Assembly (NCBI GenBank): GCA_022559845.1
Contig: CM040121.1
Span: 571,504,140-571,568,139 of the forward strand
From: Amorphophallus konjac
Lineage: Eukaryota > Streptophyta > Magnoliopsida > Alismatales > Araceae
Length of the DNA stretch: 64,000 nt
Direction: 5' to 3'
The notes beneath the pieces were generated by a model that saw only the letters and a program-made list of their open reading frames with translations, was not told where the DNA came from and ran no database searches. Within the stretch, counting starts at the first letter, position 1, and every line of letters starts with the position of its first letter. Both the position numbers and the translations under genes were made by a program. Below, piece after piece: positions 33,617 to 46,796 of the stretch.

Positions 33617-35468
33617 GGCTGGTCAACCATCCTTGGTGGCCATCTAGAAGGGTTGAATGTCAAATGCCACATGGGTAGACAAAGGGAGTAAAAAGTCTAA
33701 GGTAGGCTACCTACCATGTCAAGCTTGTCTCCCACTTGGGTTATTTTATTTTTTTTTGTGTGTGTTGGTCAAATTTAATCTAGGCCATTCATTCTCCATC
33801 CCTAGATCCAATGGTAGAGATTGGATTAGATTGGAGGCATATAAATACTTGTATTTTCCATTTGAATATTAATGAAAGTGAAAAAATCATTGTGCAAGAA
33901 CCCCTCTCTTGGAGAATTTCGACCTCTCCTCTCTCTCCCCTTGGTTTATTCATCCCCAACCCCCATTCTAGAGTGATATCTCCTTCCCCCCACCTCCGGT
34001 GATCATCGGTGCCGCCGCCGCCGCCGCCGCCGTTCGTGCCGCCATCCCGCCGCCGCGGAGCCGCCTTCGGTGTTCTTTCCATCCTGGATAAAGACTTTTG
34101 TCTGAATATCTGCTCTCCACCACGTGAAGATCTCAAGCTGTAATTTTTATGGTGTGTTCTTCCCTTGTATCCCAAGCTCCACCTAAATTTTGACGCCCAA
34201 ATTCCATCGTTTAGTATTTTCCCATTTTCGTGCATCTTTCATTCCTAATTCTGTTTTGTCTCTGTCTACAGTGATAGCAGCCATGTGTTTCCCATCTCCG
34301 GCCATCTTTTTAATTTTTCCAAACTCCAAATTTTACTGGGCGTTATGTCCATCACCCCCTACATCCACAAATTTTCTTAATATTTTATCAGCCTTGTATC
34401 TATTTTTAGAAATTCGTGTTCTTCCTCTGCTACAGTGTTTTCAGTCAGATCCTAGATCCGACCACCCTCCACTTCCAAAATCAGAACAAATCACCACCAT
34501 CTCCAAATCCAGATTCAAAAATAGTCCTGATTTCCTTACTTGATTTCCTACAACTTTCATGAACAAGTCGAAGTCTGAATCCAAGATCTTCATATCGGTC
34601 AAAGGCAATCCACAGGAAAGTTCTCTACTGACCTGAGATTTCAGGAACTGTACAATAGGAACTTGGAAATTCCATAAGTCTAGATCTGTGCAGATCCTGG
34701 CCAGATCTTCAGGCCTAGATTGAAGGATTTGAAGTTAGATTTCCAACGGCGCCAGTCTCGTGTCGATCCGACATCGGGGCTGATCGCAGCACCCGTTCTC
34801 GCCGAGACGCGCGCTGAAACCCAGAAGTTGCAGCCCGTGGCCGGTTATTCCGACCGGTGCCGATCGGAGCCGCCCGGCCTCCGGCCGGTGAACCAGCGCG
34901 CCCCCACTCCAGGGAGCGCCCTTCCAGGCATCCTCCACTACAGCGGTACCACCGGGTCCCACACGGCCCCTCCGGACAGCACGTGGGCCCCACCGTCACG
35001 TGTTTGGTTGTTGCCGAAACAGCGCGAGAAGCCGCCCGTCAACCCGAATTCGGTCCTCCCGGACCCCATTATGTAGCCCTTTACCTCCCTGCGTGGAGTG
35101 GGCGATATTTCATTGCTGTCATCATTATGTAATATTTATCCCGGGAGTACGAGTTTCGGCCGGGTCCGTCGTCCCCACGCCGAGCGCGTGGAGGTATCGC
35201 ATTCGCTCCCTTCTCGGCATTTTACTTACTTCATATATATTTGTTTATGCCGCTGCTAGAGAGCATGTGTAGTGATATCTAGCTCACTTTATATGTTCAT
35301 TACCGCTGCTGCGAGAGAGTACGTGACCGTCCCGTGACCCGATCCGGGCACAAAAGAGAGCCGATCACCCTAGCTCATTGCCGGTTTCTCAACCGCGCAC
35401 ATCGACGCTTCCCTCGTTAAGGGGCAATCACGAGCTTGTAGTGTCCGTGGTCTCGTCCCGCATCAGCC
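33617..35468. other. Sequence between the two LTR-like copies
   Basis: No retroelement protein is recognisable. A TATA-like TATAAATA (33840-33847) and a CT-rich leader (33900-34000) suggest a further old LTR or leader. A GCC-repeat lies near 34010-34035. No primer site or polypurine tract was found next to the flanking repeats, so the pair may be a non-autonomous element or two independent insertions. Confidence 0.4.
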
Positions 35469-37044
35469 TGAGTCTTGGGAATTATCCCGACATGGCCAGG
35501 CCCCGACCTAGTCTTGGGCCGACATTCCAATCAGACCGGACTCGTTCCTGAGACCGGATCCCCTCTGAGCCACTACTAAAATTGCCGCACGTTCAGCAAA
35601 CATTTGAACGGGTTCGCCTCGGTTTTCACCGCGTTTCTATCACGGACCTGTGTCTGAACATGAAAAGACCCGTGAGCAACCAACATGGCCGACGGCTCCT
35701 ACCCCGACGTGGTCATGACCCAGCATTGCTATGGGCCGATAGCTCGTCAAATCGGATTCACCCTATCGGGATTCGTTCCCGCCCTTTCATTGAAATTGCC
35801 GTAAACTCGGCATACATTTGTACGTGATTGTTCCTATCTACGCGCACCTTCAATATGGACCCTTGTCCGAATATCAAGTGGTCCGCAAGTGACCGACAGA
35901 AATCTGAATAGAATGAGATGGCTCCTATCGTCCCTGGACCCTATACACGGGAATATCGATAAGGCCTTTGTGGGCTGTGCTTGGACCTCGGGTCCGTCCC
36001 GATTATGGTCATTGTCTGACCCACACCCTCGGCCTATAGCTCGCTTCCTTCGAACATGTTTTGGTTTTGGAATCTAGTCCCGGGACTCTTCCCCGTTGCC
36101 CTCCGGCACCGGGAACATTAATGATGCCCACGCAAGCCCCGTTTGGACCGCGGGAGGTGCCCCCGGTATGGTCCCGACTCAATCTCGCACCGGGCCAATA
36201 AATTCGCTAGTTTCCTGCTACACTAATCAAGATTTAACCGAATGTTTTCAGTGTCTCGGAATAATGTATTTGCCGTATCACAACATACATATGTTCCAGG
36301 TCCTCCTGCGACGATTATGATACTCTCAAGCCGGACACCCGTCTGAATATTAAACGGTTTCCCGAATGACCGACACGTTTCGAACGTCTGCTTCCCTTGA
36401 CACATGGCTTTTCAGCCGATTCAAGGGATATTCCCTCGTTGCCCCTTGGCACCGGAAATATTAATGACGCTCATGCAAGTCTTGTTTCGACCGCGGGGGG
36501 CCCACCGCAGTATGGTCGCATCTTGCTCTTGCACCGGGCCAACAGATTTACTGGTTTTTGACCGCTCCAACCGAGGCTCAGCTGAACGTTTTCCGCTCTT
36601 CCGAACAATAAATTTGCCGTACCTCGGCATACATGCGTTCCGGTTTTCCCGCGACAACCGAGATTTTCTCGAGCCGGACATTCGTCTGAACATTAAATGG
36701 TCAGTACACGACCGACATAATCGCGAATGTTTTCTTCTTACCCTCATACGGGGGTTTCGATGCTTCCTAATAGACCTTTCGTGCAATTAATTTCTTGGCC
36801 ATGAGGCCCTGAATCTCGGCGATTAATCAAGGGTGTTCCCTCGTATGGGGAATGTAAATGACGCCGTGACCTTTATGGCGCGACGGGTTTTGGTCCCGAC
36901 ACGAACTACACAATCGTCTGACGAAGTCAGATCGAGCGCACCATGGGCTCTTCGGGGCCCGAATAAATTGTCACTTCGGTGACTGGCACGCCCACGCACT
37001 TAATAGACGAACCACCTGAACAAGCGAATTTTAGTGCGTCCACA
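35469..37044. repeat. LTR-like repeat, right copy (1576 bp)
   Basis: Homologous to 32028-33616 with more divergence than the Tat LTR pair, so it is older. It ends GTGCGTCCACA. No matching target duplication was found outside the pair. Confidence 0.75.
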
Positions 37045-38580
37045 CTCTCCTACCTCCAGCGCTGCCCTGGCTCCAGCAACTTTAAATATTACTTTAGAGC
37101 CCAGAGGGGATGCAATTCTTTAGTTTCTCCCCCGCTATCTCGAACGTGAAGCGCTGGTAGGAGCGCTTTGTTATCTTCACGAAGGTTGGAGGATAAGGGA
37201 AGTATAGCGATTGGGGCTTTTCTAGGTCTTGTTACCTTCCGCTATCCGACGCAGCGCCATCGCTGACCACTAGGGAGAGGTCAACCATCGATGCGATTCT
37301 CCGAGAGAAGGTTGGCGAGATCAACTTGAAGCTGACCCCCACCCTCCTTATGTCACTAGGGATGAGTCCCCCTCTTCCCCCTGGTAGGGTATGACGTTTA
37401 AGGGCCACAATCCCCTGGGCAAGGATCTAACAAACCTCTTTGTTGCTTTCAAGTGCTGTAGAGCCTCCTCTGGGTGCACCAATCGCTACTGTTGGCTGCC
37501 CTGCTCGCCCCGATCGTCTTCGCTACCATTCGCTGGCGGTTGGTGCTGTTGAGAGGACATTTGCTGGGTGCGTCTCTCCACCATCCCCTTCGGCCCCGGT
37601 TACGGTCCCCACCTCTCCAACAATCCCAGAGGAGCAAGGAGCTGCCTCATGCATTGAGACAAGATCGTCGGGTAGTCCCAGGGGCGTTCTGAGTGAGTTG
37701 TCAGAGATGATGGGCGAGAAGCACAAGGGCCCAGGCGCGGAGGCGATGCTTACGTTGGACCAGAAGAGGTGGAAGGGAAGAAGTCGAGGGCTTCCCCGCT
37801 AGCTCCTACACAGTTGTTGGTGCAAATCGATGTTGCCACTCCCCCTCCCCCTGGTCGTCTCCTTCACGGGCCGTCAGCAACCGGGATAGCAAGGATGCAG
37901 TTGGAGGGGCGACTACCAGAGCCTCTACCTCCTCGCCCATGAGCTGATGGAGAGGTCGCTTCAACCGGCATAGCGACAGAAGGGGGGCAAGCTGGCATCC
38001 AGCTCCAGAGCGACCATAGCCTACCGTGGGCTGATCGATGACGCACGCACATTCGTACTCATGGACAATCACCATCGGACAGCCAACATGGAGGCCTCTC
38101 AGATGTAGAAGGCCTATGAGGGTCTGTCCGCCCGGGTGCAGGCCCTAGAGGAGGAGAGGTAGACATTCCAGGCACTCTCTGAATCCCTTGAGAGGGCGAA
38201 GGAGAGTGCCGAGTGAGCGGGGTGGTGATCTGAGCATAGTTGCAGGCGGCAGAGGTAGCGTGGAGCGAGGTGGAGGTGGAGGCGAAGGCCACAGTAGCAG
38301 AGGCGAAGGTAGTGGCGGCGGAGGTGAAGACAGTAGCGACGCAGCTCTTGAAGTTCAATGCACTTCTGTTACCGCTTTCGTTGTGGTGGGGACCCGCGGG
38401 ACCCCTACTGAGCCTATGAGATGAGGCTCACCTCCTACTTTTCAGGTGCGGCGTTCCCCTCGTAGTGGAGCATTCCCGTCGGAGGTTCGTTAGTTGCCAG
38501 CTCGTCAGGTTGCCGGGGTGTGTCCCGGGATAGTGTACGTTTCTTTTCCCTGACTGTACTTGTGGACTGGACTCTGTAGT
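37045..38580 (+). pseudogene. Degenerate retroelement coding remains
   Basis: Fragmented frames. Near 38088-38215 a + strand frame reads as a broken Glu/Ala-rich coiled coil (SARVQALEEER, then LSESLERAKESAE) interrupted by two TAG codons. The style recalls gag-like or accessory retroelement proteins, but no domain could be named. Confidence 0.35.
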
Positions 38581-41215
38581 TGTTTAATTGTTATAAAATA
38601 TAACTTTATTCATGTCAGAATTGTAGATTAATTCTATAGTTTTGCTTTCCTGCTATTGTTTAGAATTTTGATGCATAACCACATCATCCCTTTAAACCTT
38701 CTGAGCATTCCGGCTCGTGGGTGGCGGGACATGATTTGAATGGTATCGGGTTATTTCCGATATCCGGATCTTGGGTCGTTACAGTGGAAGTTTGACTCAA
38801 TAGGGGAAGGGTGAGAGGCTTGAGATAGGTTAGAGCTCGAGGGAGGTAGATTACATACCTCCCTGGCCGTCTGACTAGGGTCCTATTTATAAGGTCCTCT
38901 TCAAACTTTTCCTATTGACTTTTATCCTCTGACTTCGCGATACTGGGGGTTGTCATGGCTATGGAGACGTGAGTCGCCTATTGACTCGCCTGATAAGGGA
39001 GAGGAGGTGTGAGGACTGACCCGTTGTTCCTTTGCCGGAGGCGTGGGCACTAACTCGCCGTTCCTTCGCCGTGTGGGTCATTCCGCCATTTATGCGGTGA
39101 TGGTCGCCAAGGGCGTGAGTTGCTCGCTGTCGAAAGAAGGGGGAGCATGCGGCGTACGGGGTATGGACCCTTGGTTAGTCCTCCTGCAGGCCTTGACAGG
39201 CTGCATACTGAATAGTGGACTAATTGATGTTGAGCCTTATTCGACCAGGCGAACTTCCCTCTCATCAATCATCATTTTCAATTTCTATATCCAACGGGGA
39301 TATAGACAAATGGGACACTCACGTACTATGTGGCTTATTGGCAATTCTGATGGCTACATGAACACGGAAGTGAGAACAACAGTTGTTTCCAACCTTAACA
39401 TTGAAAATTTGTTTAATCGTTGACAAACGGTTGACATATGATCTCCTCAAGACATTTAATATATATATATATATAATGGTTTATGTGCACTTGTTGGTTA
39501 TGATTCAATTGGTATCTCTTTCCCCCTCTCTTAAGGATGTCACGGATTCAAGTACCATTAGGAGTGTTAACACCTCTCATATAGGGTGTGATCTTACAAG
39601 ATTTTCCCTCAATTGTAGTCATTTGACTTCGAATAATCGCACAATAGACAAAAATGTATGTGGTATGGAAAAAAACTTAGCATGTTGGCACTCCCAAGGT
39701 TAGAACCTATTTATCTTGGAAGACGATATAAATATTTCACCATTAAATCATTGGACCCAAAAAACAGAAAAAGCCCCAACTTAAATGTGTGACTCAATAT
39801 GTGATTTTTATACTTTTTACATGCTTCTTCCATTACTTGATCTTTCTTTATCTGTTCTAAACAAATTTTAATTCTTCTTGACCTAAAGAAGTGTCCCTAA
39901 TAGACGTGGGCCTTTAAAACCTTGTTATGTTAGTCAAGGAGTGTAATGTTAGCACAAAAAGAGGATGGACGTGAGCCGAAAGAGGTTGGAGGTGGTGGGG
40001 GGTTAGCAATAGGGGTAAAATGTTTTTTGAGTTAAAAGATATTATTTTTCTTGAAGGTCTTTACTATAACACAAAAGAAAGGTGGGCAAAAGTATTGAAA
40101 ACAGCCAATCCCCTGGGGCCTTATCCTCCTCTGGTAAGAAAGAAAAGTAAAGAAGAAATGGAGGCGAGCAAAAACCCCTAACATATGGGTTTCACCAAGA
40201 ATGTTAGCCACCATATTCTTTGTTGTCCATATAAAAGGAAAGGGGAAAAAAGAGAGGGGCTCTGTCTCTTTCATCTGTTATCTTGCCATAGGCATCACAA
40301 TCCCAACCCAAGGAAGGAAAAGCAGAGGGAGAAAAGGGACAACACAACTCTACTCATTAGTGTTGGATCCCATAATCCAAGAGGGAAGGACAGAGACTAA
40401 CAGAGTGTATGGGAATATTTTTTTTTAAAAAAAATTCTATCTAAAAATTTATATTATGTCAATTTTTAACTTAAATATTAAAATTGATGAAAATTGAATA
40501 CTACATGTTTGGAAGAAGTGTCGTTATTTTTAAAATTTATATAAATCTGTTTGGCACCGGAGTCAGAAGGGGCGGTGAACTGACTGCATGTGGACTCTGC
40601 TCCACCCAGGGACACACGCCGTTGTGGAAAGACGTCGGGGGCAGACTGCTTCACCGTCTAATACTGTTTATTTATTTTTGTTTCATTTCATAAAGTTTTC
40701 TCTTACTGTTCATCTTCTTCTTCTCACGCCCTCTCCTCTGTCTTCGCACGTCCGCGAGCACCGGAGATCACAAGAAGCTGTCGGCCACCATCCAGCCACA
40801 CCGACGTCGCGGCGGCCCTATCGCCCCCGCAGCCGTGCTGGCAGGTCGCCGCCACCACTGGAGGCTACCTTCCCCTGCCGCAAGCCACAGTCGAAGGTAG
40901 CGCCAGCGGTGGTCCGGTCTCCAGATTTTCTACCCTATGCGCCCCCCCCCCTGCGCAGCGTTTTCTATCTCCCCTTCGGGAGGAACCTAGTGCTTCCTGC
41001 ACTCGTTCGTCGTCGGATCTCCTCCGGCAGTAAAAGAGCGATCCATCTGCTTTTGAGGTTGGGTGCTCATATTTTCACTATTTTCCCTCGGTTCATTATT
41101 TGGGGTTTTATCTGATCTGAGGTTGGCAGCCAATTTTCTTCCCAACGTTCAGTTCCTTCCGTAAACCAGAAAAAAAAACGTTCTGTCTCTGAAAACGTAT
41201 GTCTCTACCCCACCC
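38581..41215. other. Gene-poor sequence
   Basis: No supported gene. The open frame at 40588-41115 has no recognisable domain and biased Pro/Arg/Ser composition. A short TA repeat lies near 39462-39474. Confidence 0.5.
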
Positions 41216-41362
41216 ATGGCGTCTCGATTCACTCGCCTCCTCCGTCCTGTTGTCCCTTCTCCGGCGAAGGCCACCGCGTCTACATCCCCTCCCGTCCACT
41301 GCCGCTACTACTCGTCCCCCAACTACCCGCACAAGTACGTGATGGGGACGACAATCACATAG
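41216..41362 (+). CDS. Small ORF resembling a mitochondrial presequence
   Basis: A 48-residue frame begins MASRFTRLLRPVV and continues Ser/Ala/Pro-rich to CRYYSSPNYPHKYV before TAG. Arg, Ser and Ala with no acidic residues, then an R-x-Y-S type region, resembles a plant mitochondrial targeting signal. It could be the first exon of a gene, or a fragment copied from one. No following exon was recognised, and the sequence downstream is AT-rich. Confidence 0.3.
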   Translation: MASRFTRLLRPVVPSPAKATASTSPPVHCRYYSSPNYPHKYVMGTTIT

Positions 41363-42192
41363 ATTGTTCAGCTATAGGCCAACGAGACGTTTCAGTTTAA
41401 TTGTTTGAATTTTTTGTATGAAAATTGTTGTTAGAGATAAATTTATAAAAAATTATTTTTAAAAATATATTAGTAGACGTATCATCGCGTAACGCGTTAA
41501 TTCAAATGGTGTATAATTGTCATTTAAACATAATTTTTTTACATGTTTTTGACAAAAATAACTGATATGTCTGTAAATAAAAATGATATTTTTACATAAC
41601 TTAAATTTATATAGTGATATGTCTGTTAATATATTTTTAAACATAATTTATTTGTAAATTCTCGTTTAATAATAATTTCATGCAAAAAAACCCCAATTGT
41701 TTCACGTGGAGACATCAAGTTAGTTAATTAACTTCCAGCTTTGAAGCTGTTCAACAAACAGAATGGATATACTGTTGTCATTTACTTTTGCTTTAGCGTT
41801 ATATAAGGACAATCCAAAAGGATAATCGAACCTTGGAAAAGATGATTTGAGCCTGTATTTAGATTGGAGTGGAGTCTTGCCACTTATTAAATTCAATTTC
41901 CATGACAATTAAACACTTTGAGTATCAAGACAGATTATAGGAATTGCTTCACGTGGCTGTCTATCCAGATAAATGCTCGGTTGGGATGATATAGATTAAC
42001 GAAGACTTAGGCACCGTCTGGAAAGGCTCGGGGGGGAATTCTTTCATCGGAATCTCCACTCTCCGTAATCCTTTTCACACGAGACAATTTCTCATCGTAT
42101 TTTCAAAAAGGAGCATTGTACTGGATAGAGAGAGAGAGAGGGGGGGGGGGGATAAAAGGGTGTCTTTTCAAAATCCCCGGAACGGTTAGAAC

Positions 42193-42983
42193 CAATGTTT
42201 TAAAATTCGGCCTGACCCGACCGATCAATCCGTCACTTGATCTCAAAATCAGGTTAAAATAATGCTTAGACCGCTTAAGATCTAAAATCCCTTCAAATCC
42301 GGTTAACCTGGCCCAACCCGGTAAAATCAGGGTGACTCAGACGGGTCAGAGGCATATTTTCTATTTTTAATTTCTGATCATTAGTTTAAGTTTTAATTTC
42401 AATTTAATCTTTTAACCTTATCGTTTAATGGTATTAATGAAAGATTAACATAACTTTTGAAAGTTGAAAAGACTTGGGCTCTAACCTTCCAATTTTCAGT
42501 CTGTCTAATTCTAACTTATTCACTACGTGAGTACGTGCGGTCTCCATATCAACAGAAGGAAGAAGAAGACCCGAGAATACTCATAGAGGGAGATGAAGAT
42601 AAAGAATAAGATGAAGACCCATTGACATATGAAAATTCGGATGTAAAAGAAATTTGACTTCACACGCCCTGAAACTTTTATTTTAAGAGATACTAATTGT
42701 AGTTGATAAATAGCCACGTGTAGTGTTTACTTAATATATTTTTTGTTCCTTTTTTAGACAATCTTAGTGGCTGTTTAATAGATTTATTTTAATTATTACA
42801 ATAAATGTCAAAGAGTTTTTTATATGTTTAACTTAAGATATATTAAAATGCTACGGCGATAAATAATATTAATATTTACTGTTCTAGTATTACGGGTCAC
42901 GGGTTAACCCGAACGGTTAAACCATTGACTCATGACCCACTAACCTAACCGAGTCAAAGTCCGAGTCGAATTTTAAAATATTG
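42193..42983. mobile_element. hAT-like non-autonomous element
   Basis: Imperfect inverted ends CAATGTTTTAAAATTCGG and CGAATTTTAAAATATTG are flanked by GTTAGAAC (42185-42192) and ATTAGAAC (42984-42991), seven of eight bases matching. The ends are rich in CCGA/TCGG repeats. No coding capacity. Confidence 0.65.
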
Positions 42984-44850
42984 ATTAGAACCCAACTTGT
43001 TCTCTCTCAAAGGATTGTGTAAAAAATTTATAACCACTAAGCCTTTCCAAACACGGCTTTAGATCTAGAACATATGTAAGTTTGTGCAGATATCATTACA
43101 ATGATTCTGCCAAAATTGATTGTAGGGATTCCAAATGCCAATCTCACGAGTACCTGTAGTTTTGCCTTCAAAGTCGTAAAGTTCGAAGAATGTGGAAAGT
43201 TAAATCTATGATTTATCAGCCGATTTGAAATGATGCAGTATGTTGGAGCAGTGGGGCAGATATATACTCGTCAATGTCAATTGGCAACATCGTCAAGCTA
43301 GTGATACATGACGTGGGAGAGTAAATTAAGACCAAATGAGCGTGAAGTAATTTTTTTCCAAGGGGCTTAATATGTAATATCTAGGGTGATTGGATAAAAC
43401 AGTACCGTTTTCTGTACGTAGTTTCAGAAGCTCTAGGGTTACAAGAGTATCTTTATATGGGTTCTTGAAATTTTCCCATAGAGGACCATTGGACCATACT
43501 GGATCATTGATGGGTCACATATTGGTCCTGATCCGATGCTTAATGGGTCCCCATCTGATTCTTACTGGATCCTCTTACTAATTGATTTATCGGATTCTTA
43601 GTGAGCCGGCCATTGCATATATATATTTCTGAGTACCCACTTAAATCATTTTTGGGACCTGGCTTTATTTTAGTTTTGGGCATAACTGGGTCTTAATGGG
43701 CTTTAAATATACTCTTTAACTGGGCTACGGCTGGAGTTTTATAGGGTGGTGAGAAGTAGATTATTTATCGTGATTGTACCTCAACTTTTGGCCTGCTAAG
43801 CTATTGGATTGTTATCAGGCTGTAATTGGGCGATATTGGACTTTTATTGGACTGAGACAGATCATGTGGGACTTGGTCCTGCTACGTACAGATGCTCCGA
43901 GAAAATTAAGGACATGGAAGAGAGGAGGAATTAATTAAGACCATACACCTGGGGCCCGCCTGCTGCGCTGTTACTGTTCCTACTTTGATGCCCTGCGACA
44001 TCTGCCTCGTCTCGCTCTCGCACGCGTGTTGGCGGCGTTGCGAAGCCCGGCGCTGCCGCTGGCGCGACTCGCCCGGTGCGCGTGCGGTCGTCGCCGTGGG
44101 GGGACTCGACCGCGAGCCCTCGCCCCCCGATCGGTATATGCTGGCATATATATGTGGTTGTTCGTCGCCATGTCTCGCCGCTATTTTGCCGTGGCTGGTG
44201 CGCCGCGTGGCCGCAGCTGTTTGCAGCTGCCATGCGTGATATATACCCGCCTCATTGGAAGGGGGTTGGGCTGTTGTGGCGGGTGGAGATGGATGACGTA
44301 GAGGAATATAATTAGGATTCCGATTGTTGAGAAGATAATCACGTCTCTGTAAAGCGAATCGCCACTCTTCTCACCCTCTTCTCAAAAAGATGTGTACACT
44401 TGTACAGACGACATAAGCAAAGGACTGGAGTATGCACCTTGTCTTTGTGCTCAGTCGCTCACCCGTCGTCAACTCACTTTTAAATTTTAATTATGTGACG
44501 ACATAAATTTTAATTATGTGCTCAGTCGCTCACAATATATTTGAGGAAACCCCCAAGTCGTCGTTACATATTCGAGTCAGGTTGGTTACCCAAGTTACGC
44601 CGACGGAGGAGAGAGAGGAGGAGGGGATGGCGGAGGTTGAAAGAGGAAAGAGTGCAGGAGAGGGAGGGGGCACGGTGGAGGTGGTTGAGGTGGCAGAGGA
44701 GGAGAGGGAGGAGACTGGTGGAGGAGTGGGGGCCAGACGAGACACGAGAGGGTGGAGGGCGAGGTTGTGGTGGAGAGAGAGGAGGTTGGCTGAGGATGGA
44801 GAGATCAGAGGAGAGGGCGACGTAGGAGGGGGGAGCCAAAGGGGTATAAG
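42984..44850. other. Gene-poor sequence with GC- and GA-rich patches
   Basis: A GC-rich patch at 43940-44300 and a GA-rich patch at 44600-44840 produce overlapping open frames on both strands without domains. No supported gene. Confidence 0.5.
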
Positions 44851-45419
44851 TAGGGATGTCAAAAATACCCGTAAATTTGATTACTCGTATTACCCAACCC
44901 GTGATGGGTCGGATAATATCTAAATAAACGGATATGGATTCGGGTTCGGATACGTATAAAATATCCGTTTCATATTCGGATATGGTATGAATTTAGTGTA
45001 TCCAAACTCGTACCCGATCCGAAACCGCTCTTAATAACTTATTGTACATGTTAGGCCTATGATTTTGACATGAACCCAATCCGTTGCCTGTCTTGTTGAG
45101 TTTGTGAGTTTAGACTTCTTGCTAAAATTATAAGGTCGTTGCTATAAAACATAAAAATTACTTTAGAAAGGAAAGAATTGACTGGATTTCTTTTTTTCTA
45201 ATTCTCATAAATCTCACATTTCTTTGGATGTGAACGTGGACTCATGTTTTATAGACGAATACGGATATCCGCGGATATATCTATATCCGTGACGGATATA
45301 CCCATATCCATACCCGCGAAAATAATAGGGTACTATCCGGATACGGTATTAGTAATTTTTTTACGGATAGGATATGGTATTGGTCTACCCGAGCCGAACC
45401 CGATCCATTGACATCCCTA
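44851..45419. mobile_element. hAT-type MITE, second member
   Basis: Ends TAGGGATGTCAA and TTGACATCCCTA, flanked by GGTATAAG (44843-44850) and GATATAAG (45420-45427), seven of eight matching. The termini are close to those of the 2701-3230 element. The body carries repeated GGATAT(C) and CGGATA motifs. Non-coding. Confidence 0.85.
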
Positions 45420-45427
45420 GATATAAG

Positions 45428-46067
45428 AGAAGGGGGAGGAGGTCGCAGCAAAGAGATAGGAGGTTGGCAAAGAAGAGGAAGGCTAGAAGAGGAGAGGCCC
45501 AGTCGAGTCGGTGCGAGTCAGTGTAAGTTAGATCCGACTCATATCATAACAAGCCGAGCCTTAAATAGGGCGACCCGATGGGTCAGTGAATTGCACCCAA
45601 CATACAGACACACAACTTTGAGGTAGGTGTATGTATATATGGGATGGAATTAAGATTTGCTACTTGTAGCGTACTTGCACGAGTCAATTGACCCATACAT
45701 ACATGGGGAAACCCAAGTTGCCGGTATAGAAACGGATTGGGCCGGCTACCCAGGTTAAGGTGGAGGCCGATGGGGGCTGGCAGAGGAGAGGGAGGGGGGA
45801 GGCTATGCCGGAGAGGGAGCAGGCAGGTGGAGGAGGGGGAGGTTAGAGGAGAGGGCGGAGGGGGAGGGAGGAGGGGGATGTCAGAGGAGAGGAAGGCAGG
45901 AGATGTCAGAGGAGAGGGAGGCTGCAACGTTGAGAGAGGAGGATGGCAGAGAAGTGGGAGGCTAGAGAAGAGGGAGGAGGTTGATAGAACAGGGGGAGGC
46001 GACAGTGGAGAGGAAGGAGGCTGACAAAGGAGAGAGAGAGACCTGGTTGGATCAGTGCGAGTCAGTT
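45428..46067. other. GA-rich low-complexity sequence
   Basis: GGAGGAGAGG-type sequence (45770-46040) resembles the GA-rich patch to the left of the MITE (44600-44840). The two share a short motif with CCCAAGTT, so this may be an older duplication. No gene is seen. Confidence 0.45.
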
Positions 46068-46070
46068 TAA

Positions 46071-46358
46071 GGGCTCGTTTGGCGGAGATCATGGCATCAC
46101 TTTCGAGCCATCAATCTTCTGACATGGGTTAAGCAATTTCAAATGAAAAGACGATGCATCGGCTTTACTGTCAAATTTGATTGTCAGATGAGAGAGAATA
46201 GAGACACAGATGCAAGGCATTCCATTAATCTGTAAAAACTCCCATCAACGTGATTACGAAGATTTTTCATGATTAATAATCTCTGACATCTACCATGTAC
46301 GTACGGAAAGAAGAATATTTGAAAGGTAAAAAAGCTGATTCGATCTCCAAACGCGACC
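46071..46358. mobile_element. Tourist/Harbinger-like MITE
   Basis: Inverted ends GGGCTCGTTTGGCGGAGATC and GATCTCCAAACGCGACC, with TAA on both sides (46068-46070, 46359-46361), as expected for PIF/Harbinger insertion. 288 bp, non-coding. Confidence 0.75.
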
Positions 46359-46796
46359 TAAGTCAAACTCGACTCGTATCTTATCAGGTTGAGCCAGATA
46401 TGGCCGTATCATATCAGGTTGAGCCAGATATGGCCTACCTGACCGATCGAGGAATGTTAGATGGGACTACCTGACATCATATGTGCAGGGAATGTATGAG
46501 AGTTTATTTTATGATCAATCCAAACTTTTAAAAATCAAAAAAATGCTTCGAGATATCCTGAGGTTAACTGGGGTGGTGACAGGGAGAATAATTGATTCGA
46601 GCATAGCAAAATGCTAGAATCAACTATCCAACCCTGGTTCAGATAACCCTAATTTTTTAAAAATAAAAAATAATTAAAAAAGATGGCGTAAAGGAATCCA
46701 TAGGAGCAAAAGAAAAAATATTAGTATTTTAACCTGACATTCGGCGGGGATGTCAATCTATTTTTAACTCGGGAATTTTTAATCGGAACTAAAATC

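Noticed and set aside
32028..37044. Calling this a complete LTR retrotransposon
   Set aside because: No target duplication, primer site, polypurine tract or protein domain could be found, so only the repeat pair is reported.
40588..41115. 175-codon open frame
   Set aside because: No recognisable domain and biased Arg/Pro/Ser composition; nothing supports it as a gene.
44516..46092. GA/CT-rich open frames on both strands
   Set aside because: Purine-rich low-complexity DNA gives open frames on both strands, and one is interrupted by an hAT MITE.
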